Virus record (IMG/VR): IMGVR_UViG_3300030329_002391
Coordinates: 1-47,839 of that record
Direction: 5' to 3' (one strand)
DNA from: a virus
DNA length: 47,839 bases
Each line of letters begins with the position of its first letter. Within the stretch, counting starts at the first letter, position 1. The notes under the pieces are model-generated. The model searched no databases. It was not told the DNA's origin and saw only the letters and a list, made by a program, of their open reading frames with translations. The position numbers and the translations under genes were made by a program. Below are positions 35,771 to 44,071 of the stretch, piece by piece.

Positions 35771-37819
35771 TTAGGACAGATCGCAACCGCTGACCGTAAT
35801 AGTCGGGCAACCCTCGGTGATATTCTCGATGATTGCGTGGCGGTTAGGATCGCCAATGCGTACCTCGAACTTCTTAGAGTTCAGGACATAATGCTTGACG
35901 TTCGGCTGAATCACACAGTTGTACTGGTCATCGGCCAAGTTAGTCTGGCGTTTAACGCTCTTGGTTCCCAACAGGTTAACAGCTACATCAGACCAGTCGA
36001 TCAACCACATGGTGCGACCACGGGCGCGAGCTAAGGCTGGCGTCTGGTTCACAGCTGGGTCAGAGTTTGTTACACCTCCCGCGTTAAAAGCGGATACGCG
36101 ATCATCGAAGTAAGTGTCCGTAAATATAGCCATGTTCACGCCTTGATCCGGCAGGTAATAGCTATTGTACTCAAGGGCAACCGCATTATCCATGTCCAGA
36201 ACCTTCTGGCCAATGTTCACAAACATATTAACGTCCGTGCTGTACTTGCTCTTGTAGTACTTAATCATTACATCACGAATCTGAGCCGCCGTGAAACGGT
36301 CAGTCATAATGTCAATGGTATCTACGCTGCCGGCAGTTGCTTCACGGTAACGCTTCAACTGGTAGATGGTCTCAAAGAGAACGTCCAAGTTAAGGGCTGC
36401 CTGTTTGCCGGAAGTGGCCATGCCGCCGCCGTAAACCTTGCCGCACTCCGACAACTGGGTACGGATACCTAACGCATTGGCCTTGTATTCAATAACACAA
36501 TTGTCGCCGTTTACGTCCGGGTCAGTAACAGTTGGGAGCGAGGTGTACTTCTCAACAGTCTGGTTCTCGTTGATCTGGTCGCCGTAGAACACGGTGTTGT
36601 AGAATGCACGCTCTGACATCAGCTCCTGCTGCTTACGCTGCTGGGCCAATGGTAGTTCGCGAAACTTCTTGAACCAGTTGGATGTCATCGGAGCCTGAAG
36701 CGCCTTCAAGTACTCGTCTGAGTATTTATGTGTCCACCGACTCGTTTGTTGCCAGTAGGAAATCAGGTTAGTCGGGTTAAGAGCTGGCCCCTGAACACAA
36801 TATTTTTCATAGTCTGATACGCTGTTGGCCATGATAGATATAGTACCAGCGCGAGGTAGATACTTCTTAAGACCTGCGTGTTTAGCTGAAGAAACCGAGT
36901 CTGCTCTCCATCCTGCGGCACTAATGTTAGGTTCCAAAACCAACACCGCATAGTGACCACCAACTGCAACACCTGAAAGAGATGCCTCGGTGGCGTCCGC
37001 AGTTGTACGACTGGCTGCCTCTATCACCCTGAACACAGCGTTCTGGGAAAGCGAATCGGCTGACTCGTCTATATTTTCCAAAAGAACATAGCTGCCGGGA
37101 GTAAAGAATCTGCCTAAGTTCTTAAGCTGAGACTTGTATCCTGTAAGCGTTGCGTTGCTGCTGATCGACCCCATTGTCTCGGAAGCCAGTTGAACAACAA
37201 CCGCAATTCTTCCCAAGTGAGGCGAGTGATCTGCTGCTGCTGAGATTTTATCAGCGTGAGTCGTAACATCGGATGCAGTTCCAGATACGTTAACCGATAA
37301 GTCGTTCGTTCCTCCAAAGTCTGCCGATTGATTGCCCGTGCGAGCAGCCCACGCACCACCGTAGTGACCGCCTTGAGGAGCAGCCTTGGCCCCAGCATCG
37401 GTGTCTGTTGTGCCTAAATCGTTAGGATCACACGATGTTTTAACGATGTTAAAGTAATTAGCATTAACGACGTTCGTTTGAGGAACCAACGTAAACGGTG
37501 CAATAACGCTGCCTTGGCTTCCGCCCGAGCCGCCGCCGAGACTGACGTGACGTGACAGCAGAAGATCAGTTAAGGTTCTTTCTGGAACGCCTACCATGCG
37601 AGCCTCTTTGGTCTGCGCAATGATGCGATCCATTCCGACTTCTTTCGTTTGCTGATCCTCCATGTCCTGTTTTGTGAACGCACGGATCGACGCACGAGTG
37701 AGTGAACATCCCGTCGAATCACTAACGCTAATGAAACGCGGGGTACAATTACTAGCGGCTAAGGTATAGCTTGATGCCGTCCCTGTGCCGTCATTTGGTG
37801 ATGCTCCTAAAGCTGCCAT
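35771..37819 (-). CDS. major capsid protein, 682 aa
   Basis: Position after portal and scaffold, a good ribosome site (GGAG about 8 bases before ATG), and flanking RNA signals mark this as the abundant capsid gene. The protein has a long N-terminal region (about 1-100) with a Gly/Ser linker, LGGGSGGSQG, before the fold begins. Characteristic elements of large phage capsid proteins are ANALGIRTQLSECGKVYGGG, VLFETIYQLKRYREATAG, a helix ENQTVEKYTSLPTVTD and YYLPDQGVNMAIFTDTYFDD. At 682 residues it is roughly twice the length of an HK97 or T7 capsid protein, so extra domains are likely. No cleavage site is recognised. Confidence 0.85.
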   Translation of the reverse strand: MAALGASPNDGTGTASSYTLAASNCTPRFISVSDSTGCSLTRASIRAFTKQDMEDQQTKEVGMDRIIAQTKEARMVGVPERTLTDLLLSRHVSLGGGSGGSQGSVIAPFTLVPQTNVVNANYFNIVKTSCDPNDLGTTDTDAGAKAAPQGGHYGGAWAARTGNQSADFGGTNDLSVNVSGTASDVTTHADKISAAADHSPHLGRIAVVVQLASETMGSISSNATLTGYKSQLKNLGRFFTPGSYVLLENIDESADSLSQNAVFRVIEAASRTTADATEASLSGVAVGGHYAVLVLEPNISAAGWRADSVSSAKHAGLKKYLPRAGTISIMANSVSDYEKYCVQGPALNPTNLISYWQQTSRWTHKYSDEYLKALQAPMTSNWFKKFRELPLAQQRKQQELMSERAFYNTVFYGDQINENQTVEKYTSLPTVTDPDVNGDNCVIEYKANALGIRTQLSECGKVYGGGMATSGKQAALNLDVLFETIYQLKRYREATAGSVDTIDIMTDRFTAAQIRDVMIKYYKSKYSTDVNMFVNIGQKVLDMDNAVALEYNSYYLPDQGVNMAIFTDTYFDDRVSAFNAGGVTNSDPAVNQTPALARARGRTMWLIDWSDVAVNLLGTKSVKRQTNLADDQYNCVIQPNVKHYVLNSKKFEVRIGDPNRHAIIENITEGCPTITVSGCDLS

Positions 37820-37917
37820 AATAATTTCTCCTACCTCGTTAAAGGTTTCAGGCAGAATGTTAGGTCAGCTTACCGGAATCGCAAATCTTCAGGCAAAAAA
37901 CCAGTAAAAAAAACAAG
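37820..37917 (-). promoter_or_regulatory. leader of the capsid gene, 98 bases
   Basis: A short non-coding stretch upstream of the capsid start. It contains the ribosome site (GGTAGGAG) and a copy of the dispersed heptamer at 37859-37865, plus two T-rich runs near its distal end that follow no visible hairpin. I found no convincing -35/-10 pair. It is one of the few non-coding gaps in the window. Confidence 0.5.
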
Positions 37918-38028
37918 TTATGTCAGCTTAGATTTTACTCGCATGACTGCGCGATAGATGAGGCAAGGGACAATAAGCACCGCGCACAATAGAAACGCGA
38001 TCAATAGTCCTATTGTGTTAAGAGGCAC
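37918..38028 (-). CDS. tiny membrane protein between scaffold and capsid genes, 36 aa
   Basis: GTG at 38028 opens a 36-codon frame: MPLNTIGLLIAFLLCAVLIV followed by PCLIYRAVMRVKSKLT, a single hydrophobic segment (about residues 4-25) and a basic C-terminal tail. GGA lies about 7 bases upstream, overlapping the scaffold stop. It is shorter than usual gene-finder limits, but the hydrophobic core plus basic tail is a clear one-pass membrane topology with positive-inside orientation. Position inside the head-assembly block suggests a membrane anchor or assembly factor. Function unknown. Confidence 0.6.
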   Translation of the reverse strand: MPLNTIGLLIAFLLCAVLIVPCLIYRAVMRVKSKLT

Positions 38029-38032
38029 GTCG

Positions 38033-39394
38033 TTATCCGAAGTTGATCCCAAGGTCGTCTATTAACTGTTTTCCGGGGTGGTTTTCGTCCACCACCTCAC
38101 CGTCTGCTGCGCCGGGACTTGACGCTCTCGCCGCCTTCGGAGGGTTGACTGGCTGCGGCTCTCCTTTCGTACTATTCTGCGACTGTCCTTTCGCTACCCC
38201 CCTTTGGAAGCCGAAAGACTCCAGTTCTTTTACCCTGTTTTCTAAGATTTCTTCCGCTTGAGTTATCGCCTTACTGCCGAAATGCTCAAGGATATCGTTC
38301 TGATCCCATGTCCAGAAGCCTTCTTTGTTGGGGGCTTGTGCGTATTTGGATGGCGTCAGAAATCGCAGGCCGTTCTTTTCGGTGTTACCAGCACGAGCAA
38401 ATGATTCCGCTGCCGATTCTATGTTGTCTATTAGCTTATAGTATCCGTCGTTGACTTCATTGTTTACGCCATGCCATCGCTTAACAAAATCGTCAGCCCA
38501 CTCCATGTACTTGTCCTTCTCTTCGGAGAATACTTTATACCTAAGCGGGTCGCTTTCCTTTATCTCCTCCATCTTGGAGAACTCATCATACGCTCGACCT
38601 GCCTCCTTCAAGGTAGACCTAACCTGCGGCGTAGCCCTTATCTCATTCAGTTCCCCCTTTAGTCCGTTGATTGTTTCCTCGTATTCCTTCTTAACATCGT
38701 TAACTATTTCGTCCCTGAACTTGTCCCTCCGCAAAGTCTCCCTCTCTGCCGGTTGGATGGTTGGCTTGTTGACCCGCACGTATTCCATGAACTCTTCGTC
38801 TTGGTCATCGAATGATCTGTTGGGGTCTTCGCGTTTGGATTTCTCTACGTATTCATCTAGGCTTTTGTAGAAGTCGAGTAACTTTGCTGCCTTGCCGGTG
38901 TGTTTACCTTTTGATTCTGCATATTTGTACAGGTCAAGCTCATCTCTTTGTTCACCTATTAACTGATCTTCATAGGTGTCAACCTTTTCTTCCTGCTGCG
39001 GGGGCGGCTCTGGCTCGTCAGGGTTTTTCCCTCTCGCCTCAAGCTCTTCCCTAACCACCTTGCGAAACGTGTCTTCGTCTAGCTTCGGCTTAACAGTGAA
39101 CTCTTTCTTTGGTTCTGGTTCTGGTTCTGGTTCAGGTTCAGGCTCCTCGACCTTGGCTTCCTCTATCGTTTCAGGCTCTGGCTCCGCCTTTGGTTGCTCC
39201 TCCGCTTCCGCTTCCTTCTCTGTCTTGATGCCAAGATCGTCCCATAGCTGAGACAACATGGGGTCATCGAGAGAACTAGTCGGCTCATTGGACTGCTCCT
39301 CTGTGGGTTGTGCCTGCTCTTTCTCCGTCGCTTGAGGCTCTGTTGCTGTTGCCTCTGTTTGCGGAGCCTCTTCTGCTGCTGCTGTTTCCGCCAT
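38033..39394 (-). CDS. scaffolding protein, 453 aa, acidic
   Basis: Immediately upstream of the capsid gene. The protein is extremely acidic at its N-terminus (ETAAAEEAPQTEATATEPQA, then Glu/Pro-rich EPEPEPEPEPEPK at about 90-100), with a predicted coiled coil at about 200-290 (DVKKEYEETINGLKGELNEI) and a polar C-terminus. This matches podovirus scaffold proteins (T7 gp9, P22 gp8 types), which fill the procapsid and are released. The Glu-Pro run is encoded by tandem GGTTCT/GGTTCA hexamers (about 39111-39145, plus strand). No protease motif is visible. Confidence 0.85.
   Translation of the reverse strand: MAETAAAEEAPQTEATATEPQATEKEQAQPTEEQSNEPTSSLDDPMLSQLWDDLGIKTEKEAEAEEQPKAEPEPETIEEAKVEEPEPEPEPEPEPKKEFTVKPKLDEDTFRKVVREELEARGKNPDEPEPPPQQEEKVDTYEDQLIGEQRDELDLYKYAESKGKHTGKAAKLLDFYKSLDEYVEKSKREDPNRSFDDQDEEFMEYVRVNKPTIQPAERETLRRDKFRDEIVNDVKKEYEETINGLKGELNEIRATPQVRSTLKEAGRAYDEFSKMEEIKESDPLRYKVFSEEKDKYMEWADDFVKRWHGVNNEVNDGYYKLIDNIESAAESFARAGNTEKNGLRFLTPSKYAQAPNKEGFWTWDQNDILEHFGSKAITQAEEILENRVKELESFGFQRGVAKGQSQNSTKGEPQPVNPPKAARASSPGAADGEVVDENHPGKQLIDDLGINFG
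39111..39145. repeat. hexanucleotide tandem repeat encoding Glu-Pro
   Basis: Plus-strand GGTTCT and GGTTCA units repeat five to six times and encode the E-P dipeptide run of the scaffold protein. This is a simple-sequence repeat likely to vary in length between relatives. Confidence 0.75.
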
Positions 39395-39410
39395 AAAATG
39401 TCAAGCCTTT

Positions 39411-39428
39411 GGATATCCTAAGATATCC
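39411..39428. promoter_or_regulatory. perfect inverted repeat GGATATC-CTAA-GATATCC between portal and scaffold
   Basis: Seven paired bases on each side of a 4-base spacer lie in the 37-base gap between the portal stop and the scaffold start. It could be an operator for a dimeric repressor, or a small RNA hairpin upstream of the scaffold start. No T-run follows, so it is not a terminator. Confidence 0.5.
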
Positions 39429-39431
39429 GGG

Positions 39432-41744
39432 TTAAGGTGCGACAGGTGGGGCTAACTCTTCAGGCTGCCCTCCCTTCAACGCCTCTATCTCTTCAGCATT
39501 CTGCTGCACCACTTGGATTAACTCCTGCATCATGGCTCCCATCTGCTGGTTGTTCTCCTGCCCACTCTTAACGGCATCTTGTTGCTCAGCGGGCATTAGA
39601 CTGTTGTCCTCGCCGGGTTGTAATTGCAGGTTCAAGTCAACGCCCGCCCCGCTATTGCGGAATATGGCGTTCAAAATTTCGTAGTACTTCTCCTTGGTCA
39701 GGGCTTGGAGTAGCTGCGGGTTCTGCAATATCGGTAGCATTTGAGTAAGGATGTTAGCTGCTGCCATGTTGGACGACCTCTCGCTTCCGTCCCTGCTATT
39801 GAATACATAATCGTGAATGAGCTTATGCTTCTCTCCAATCACGGTGTACCTACGCTCCATCTGCGGATCAAACATATCCCCAGCATCAGCCACGCTAAAC
39901 CCAGCTGCCTCGACAACTGCTGCCGGATACCTGTTTAAGACGGGCAGGTAAATCTGGTTACTGCCGCAAGCAATTAAGGACTCGTAACAAATTCTCTTGG
40001 CCGCTGCCCTGCCCTCATCAATCGCATCTGATATAAACCCGTATACGGACTCGGTTGTGTTCGCTATAACCTGAACCTCTGTTGCCGATGTCTCCCTTGG
40101 AGACGGCTGCCCCTGTTCTTGTGGCGACAGAGCTAACAGTCTCTCAGCCATAGACATTACCTGCACGATAGCGTTGAATATGGTTTGGATGTTTCCGTTA
40201 GGGCTGCTGCGAACCACCTTGAATACGTTGTCTGCATTAGTCTCTATGCCTAGCTCACGCAATCGACTGAAGCTAGTCTCTAGCACATGGGTGGTGGCAT
40301 AAAAATTTTCCCCCTTCATTGTTGCGCGGAACTCCTCGGCCAGTTTCTGACCTTCCGCATCATCAGGAAATATATCTGAATTAAGAACAGCTACTGCAAA
40401 AAGATCGGCCTTTGCTGTTTCCAAAAGCTGAGAGAACAGGTTGGTCAGTTGATCCTGAAAGCCCATTAGCTCATGCGCTATTGATATATTAACCAGACGG
40501 TTATCGTTCTCGTTGAACGAGTACACCGCAGCAGGACTGGATGGCATGATCTCTGCAAAGATAATCGTGCTTTCACTAGCCACCTTGAAATGCACCCAGA
40601 CAGGATACGGATAGTCACCGATCCCGTATTCCTTGGGGATAATCTTCCAGTAGAACTCTGTCACGAAGATAGATGAATCGTCGTACTCAGAATTATACAA
40701 CCCTATCTGGTTGCGCCTGTCATTGAAGCTTGTTAAATCATTAAGAGCAGGTGGGGCCACTATCGTTGAGTAGTATTGTGACCAGTACGCTTGGTTATTG
40801 CCGAACAACCCAGTTGTAAAGTCCGTGTATGAAACAGTAGAGCGATTGAAGAACGCTGGGTTATGCGCCACGTCCTTGTACTTCAGCACCTCCCAGTACC
40901 CTACGTATTCAGCACCTGAATCAGAGTTGAGCGAATTCAGCGGGTGGTTTATATCCCAGAACAAACGGGACGGATGAGGGTTTATCCATGACAGTCCTTC
41001 CTTAATTACCCTTGCCTCCTTCTCTAGTTCTTCTCCTTGGAATTCTTCAGACAGGTTTTTCTTCTGCCATTGCACCTCCCTTTCCCAGCTTGCACGAGGG
41101 AACGCAACGCTGTGTCCGTACAGCATCATGTCCCTGATGCATTGGGTTTGAAAATGTCGGTAGTCGTACTGATCGGCCATGATGTCCATGCGCTGAGACA
41201 ACACATCCCCTTTTAGTCTTGCGGTTGGGGTAGTTGACCGAGGGTCGTACTTAAAGAAGGGGTACAGGTTGTTGTACTTATTTGATTGAGCTGAAAGGCG
41301 ACGTGTAATAAGTGAACGAACTAGGTTCACGTTCGTCTCGAAGAACTTCGGCAGGTCTATATGTTCCGGCTTTCCAGACTCCGACTTGCGAACAAACCTA
41401 TCAGACACCTTTAGCTTGCTTAGTTCAGACACACACGTATCGAGGCTGAGCCTCTTCTGTGCGTACATGATAAGAGGTATGGTCTGCTTGGTCACAGGGG
41501 CCGAGTCCCATGCTAAGTCAACAGCTGAATAAATGTGGTGGTTTCTAAGCGTAAAGATTATATGCTCGTGCAACCTTGAGTTGATTAGCTTCTCGATCTT
41601 TTCCCGGTACTTGATGTCCTGCTCTATCCTGTCCTTGTCTTCCTTGGAAATCTTCCCCGGCTTGTCAGGTTTGACTGCCGTTAGTACCTCCCTCAACCTC
41701 TCATTGGTTGTCCCTGCCTGCTTAAGAATATCTAAATCAACCAT
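39432..41744 (-). CDS. portal protein, 770 aa
   Basis: A long portal-like protein between terminase and scaffold. I choose the ATG at 41742-41744 (MVDLDILKQAGTTNERLREV) rather than the upstream end of the open frame, because AAGG lies 6 bases before it and it overlaps the stop of the frameshift ORF by 8 bases. Elements: RHFQTQCIRDMMLYGHSVAF near residue 180, helical LVNISIAHELMGFQDQLTNL (about 415), SSERSSNMAAANILTQMLPI (about 650) and a Gln/Glu-rich C-terminus with a coiled coil (MGAMMQELIQVVQQNAEEIE) followed by a Pro-rich tail. Size and position fit podovirus portals. It forms the dodecameric DNA channel of the head vertex. Confidence 0.85.
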   Translation of the reverse strand: MVDLDILKQAGTTNERLREVLTAVKPDKPGKISKEDKDRIEQDIKYREKIEKLINSRLHEHIIFTLRNHHIYSAVDLAWDSAPVTKQTIPLIMYAQKRLSLDTCVSELSKLKVSDRFVRKSESGKPEHIDLPKFFETNVNLVRSLITRRLSAQSNKYNNLYPFFKYDPRSTTPTARLKGDVLSQRMDIMADQYDYRHFQTQCIRDMMLYGHSVAFPRASWEREVQWQKKNLSEEFQGEELEKEARVIKEGLSWINPHPSRLFWDINHPLNSLNSDSGAEYVGYWEVLKYKDVAHNPAFFNRSTVSYTDFTTGLFGNNQAYWSQYYSTIVAPPALNDLTSFNDRRNQIGLYNSEYDDSSIFVTEFYWKIIPKEYGIGDYPYPVWVHFKVASESTIIFAEIMPSSPAAVYSFNENDNRLVNISIAHELMGFQDQLTNLFSQLLETAKADLFAVAVLNSDIFPDDAEGQKLAEEFRATMKGENFYATTHVLETSFSRLRELGIETNADNVFKVVRSSPNGNIQTIFNAIVQVMSMAERLLALSPQEQGQPSPRETSATEVQVIANTTESVYGFISDAIDEGRAAAKRICYESLIACGSNQIYLPVLNRYPAAVVEAAGFSVADAGDMFDPQMERRYTVIGEKHKLIHDYVFNSRDGSERSSNMAAANILTQMLPILQNPQLLQALTKEKYYEILNAIFRNSGAGVDLNLQLQPGEDNSLMPAEQQDAVKSGQENNQQMGAMMQELIQVVQQNAEEIEALKGGQPEELAPPVAP

Positions 41745-42251
41745 ATTCAGCCTTAACGAAATCTTCTTCCAAGTGGTGTAATAGCAGAGCCACATAGGAC
41801 GGAACCTTGTCCGCCTTCAGCCAGCGTTTGAATTGCCACCACTCCACACAGCAGATGGCAGCCGCTTCCGGCAGGGTGACTTGCATTAACCCACAGCATT
41901 TCTTTACCCGATCCATTGTCCATCCGTCCCACAGACCGAGGTCTAGGTAGTGCCTAGCAATCCTCGCCGTGGCTGGACTTCCTAGTATTCGTCGCTTTCT
42001 CCTCCTGCTTCGCCTTCGCGCATCTTGAATTTTACGGCCTTTTTTTTAGCCGGTTCCGGCTCTTCAGTAGAGTAAGAGTCAACAGACACTCCCGTAATTG
42101 AGAGAACTGCCTGCTCGCTAGACGCCTCATCAAGGGTAGCTTCTATCTCCATCGAACACTTCTCGCCTGCCCCTTTTCTGGAAAAGTAATCCCTTAGATC
42201 CGAGTCGTCGGTTAGGTCGAGAACCACCTTGTCGTTTACTTGTATCGCCAT
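41737..42251 (-). CDS. predicted -1 frameshift fusion, 171 aa, upstream of the portal
   Basis: The 89-codon ORF at 41982-42251 contains A AAA AAG at 42039-42045 in the correct phase for tandem -1 slippage. After the slip the frame is open for 100 codons and ends at 41737, overlapping the portal start by 8 bases. The unique extension (LGSPATARIARHYLDLGLWD, MDRVKKCCGLMQVTLPEAAA, CCVEWWQFKRWLKADKVPSY) reads like real protein and has no ATG, GTG or TTG in frame until 41916. The residues directly after the slip are unusually Arg-rich because this stretch is dual-coded. Alternatives are an independent 59-residue gene starting at ATG 41916, or an indel in the run of eight A during sequencing. Confidence 0.6.
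41982..42251 (-). CDS. small acidic protein, zero-frame product, 89 aa
   Basis: Zero-frame ORF between large terminase and portal: MAIQVNDKVVLDLTDDSDLR, a central TLDEASSEQAVLSITGVSVD, then the Lys-rich EPAKKKAVKFKMREGEAGGE and a stop (GESDEY). It is a compact, mostly beta/acidic protein with no recognised family. In the frameshift model, most ribosomes make this short form and a minority make the 171-residue fusion that shares residues 1-71. Position suggests a head-vertex or packaging accessory role. Confidence 0.8.
   Translation of the reverse strand: MAIQVNDKVVLDLTDDSDLRDYFSRKGAGEKCSMEIEATLDEASSEQAVLSITGVSVDSYSTEEPEPAKKKAVKFKMREGEAGGESDEY
42039..42045 (-). other. slippery heptamer A AAA AAG for -1 frameshifting
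   Basis: The coding strand has a run of eight A followed by G. In the zero frame the codons are AAA AAA AAG, so the classical A AAA AAG heptamer (as in E. coli dnaX) is in phase. An AGCCG-GAAC-CGGCT hairpin overlaps its upstream side. No strong downstream pseudoknot is evident by eye. Confidence 0.65.
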
Positions 42252-42257
42252 AATTCC

Positions 42258-43763
42258 TTATTGCCTCCCGCAATGGATAAGGCTGGGACGGGCTTCGTCA
42301 ATTTGCAAGGTATTTCTCATGCCGTTCAGCTCAAGCTTCAGCATGGGGTAGGACAGCGCATCGAACTTGTGAATGTACTTGGATCGCTTAGGTTTAGTGG
42401 GGTCTTTCTTATCGGATATCAGATGTTGAAGCATATCAATTGTGACCTTGCATAGTGCGCTAACATAAACCTCGTCATTGAATAGCTTCTGTTGAAGTAA
42501 CCTAACCCTAGCCTCGACACTCCCCTTCCCCTTCGGACACCCTTGTAATTTAATTCTCCCCCCACTAAATCGCTCAATATCCCAGCTGTCATAGCTACCC
42601 TCGCCACCCGGATGCCACTGGTTTATGGCTGAGCTATCAGATATATGTTCGTACTTAAACTCGAAGCCCATCTTACGGTTCCAGTAATCCATCTTCCTGC
42701 AAACCTCCTGCGCTAACCGTTTATACAAGTGCCTCACCCCCATGTAGTCCATCTCATCGAACACAATCCATAACATTTTGTCCTGAGTTGGGATCATTTG
42801 CATGAAGGTTATGCTGCTATAAACCTGCCCTAGATCATACCCAACGGTAACGGGGAAGCCGCTCATTGGCTTGAGTCCAGTCCCCTTATACATATCTCCC
42901 TTTATGTGATTGGACGGTACAAAGTACTCCTTAAACAGGGACTCCCCAGTTGGTCTGTCCACCCACTCTCCGTCAATAAGCCTACGTTTTTCAACGGGAT
43001 CTGTGCGAAGAATGCGGTGAAGGTTTTCAACGTAGCCATCAGGAAGTCGCTTGATGTTCTCTGTTACAGGCACATGGTAGACCCTGAAGTCATCATCTTT
43101 CGTGCCGTCCTCCTCATAGCAGTCCTCGAAGAATGTCTTATACACCCAATGACTCGGCCCCTCTGGGTTGCATGAAGCACAGTATTGTTGCGGCCCGGTG
43201 ATGCCTCTGCGTCTACCTAACTGAGCTGCCGGGTAAGTGAAGTACTCTTTTCCATCGCATTGTGTTAGCTCATCCACGTAGATGTGAGATGGGGCCGGCC
43301 CCTTGATGCGCGTCTCAACCGCAGCTGCATAAGGGATGGATATAAGAAGAAGTTTAGACCAGCCGCCATGACGGTTACCGATCCAGCGATGCCTGTCTTT
43401 TGTGTTGGGGTCTAGCTTTGCGCTCGATGTCTCAAGCCCTATGCCATCAACCCAGAACGGAATAATAAGGGTCTCAAGGTCATGCCAGATACCCTCTGAA
43501 CCTGTCCTTATTGATGGAGATAGGATCATCACCAACGCATTATCGTTTTCGTATGCGTGGCGAATAAGTTTATGCCCGAAGGCTATTGTTTTACCGCTCC
43601 CCTTCTCGCCGTAACCTAACACAAACCTAGAACTGTCATCGAATATTTTTTTCTGGGTTTCATTGAGGTCGGGATGCCACTCGGCTGTTGGCGGGGCAGG
43701 CGCAGGGGCCATGCTTGCAAGGGCATCTGTTTCGAGTTCGGCTATAGAAGGCTGACCCACCAT
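42258..43763 (-). CDS. terL: terminase large subunit, 501 aa
   Basis: ATPase plus nuclease that packages DNA into the procapsid. Visible motifs: Walker A GYGEKGSGKT at residues 50-59 (Lys58), Walker B IYVDE at 161-165 (Asp164, Glu165), coupling motif SCNPEGPSHWVYKTFFED at 197-214, then RNase H-like nuclease residues D310 (VGYDLG), D336/E337 (VFDE), D376 (HISDSS) and D468 (HKFDAL). Length is typical. The start overlaps the metallopeptidase-like gene by 22 bases. Packaging type (pac or cos) cannot be read from this window. Confidence 0.95.
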   Translation of the reverse strand: MVGQPSIAELETDALASMAPAPAPPTAEWHPDLNETQKKIFDDSSRFVLGYGEKGSGKTIAFGHKLIRHAYENDNALVMILSPSIRTGSEGIWHDLETLIIPFWVDGIGLETSSAKLDPNTKDRHRWIGNRHGGWSKLLLISIPYAAAVETRIKGPAPSHIYVDELTQCDGKEYFTYPAAQLGRRRGITGPQQYCASCNPEGPSHWVYKTFFEDCYEEDGTKDDDFRVYHVPVTENIKRLPDGYVENLHRILRTDPVEKRRLIDGEWVDRPTGESLFKEYFVPSNHIKGDMYKGTGLKPMSGFPVTVGYDLGQVYSSITFMQMIPTQDKMLWIVFDEMDYMGVRHLYKRLAQEVCRKMDYWNRKMGFEFKYEHISDSSAINQWHPGGEGSYDSWDIERFSGGRIKLQGCPKGKGSVEARVRLLQQKLFNDEVYVSALCKVTIDMLQHLISDKKDPTKPKRSKYIHKFDALSYPMLKLELNGMRNTLQIDEARPSLIHCGRQ

Positions 43764-44071
43764 TTTAATACGCCGGGATTATTTTTCCACATCAGGCACA
43801 GGCCAGTTGCCACTCGATGAGCCACCCTCTCTTCCTTCCTCCACTCCACCCCCATTGCGTACCCTATCGCATGGATGCACTCGTGAAGAAAGGTGTCTGC
43901 CATCGCTTCGTCTGTAAGGGTTGAACATATGGCTATTGTTTGGGTTGTGTAGTCACACCATCCATCAGCTTCAGCCGCGATCCTTTCGGTCTCCTCAACA
44001 TACTTAATCTTGTACGTTAGGTTTAGAATCCGAACGCTCTTTGGCCGTGACGTTGACCTCTTTCGGCTCAT
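43742..44071 (-). CDS. zinc metallopeptidase-like protein between the terminase genes, 109 aa
   Basis: The motif DTFLHECIHAIGYAMG contains HExxH (His63, Glu64, His67), followed by a Glu pair at 80-81 in WRKEERVAHRVATGL that could supply the third ligand. Size and order fit the small SprT-like or ImmA/IrrE-like zincins often found near phage terminases; these may act on host repressors or in head assembly. The gene is wedged in: it overlaps the small terminase by 68 bases and the large terminase by 22. The ribosome site is poor, so translation is probably coupled. The substrate is unknown. Confidence 0.75.
   Translation of the reverse strand: MSRKRSTSRPKSVRILNLTYKIKYVEETERIAAEADGWCDYTTQTIAICSTLTDEAMADTFLHECIHAIGYAMGVEWRKEERVAHRVATGLCLMWKNNPGVLKWWVSLL

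Noticed and set aside
37820-37917. Terminator in front of the capsid gene because of T-rich runs
   Set aside because: The T-runs are not preceded by a stable hairpin in the transcript direction.
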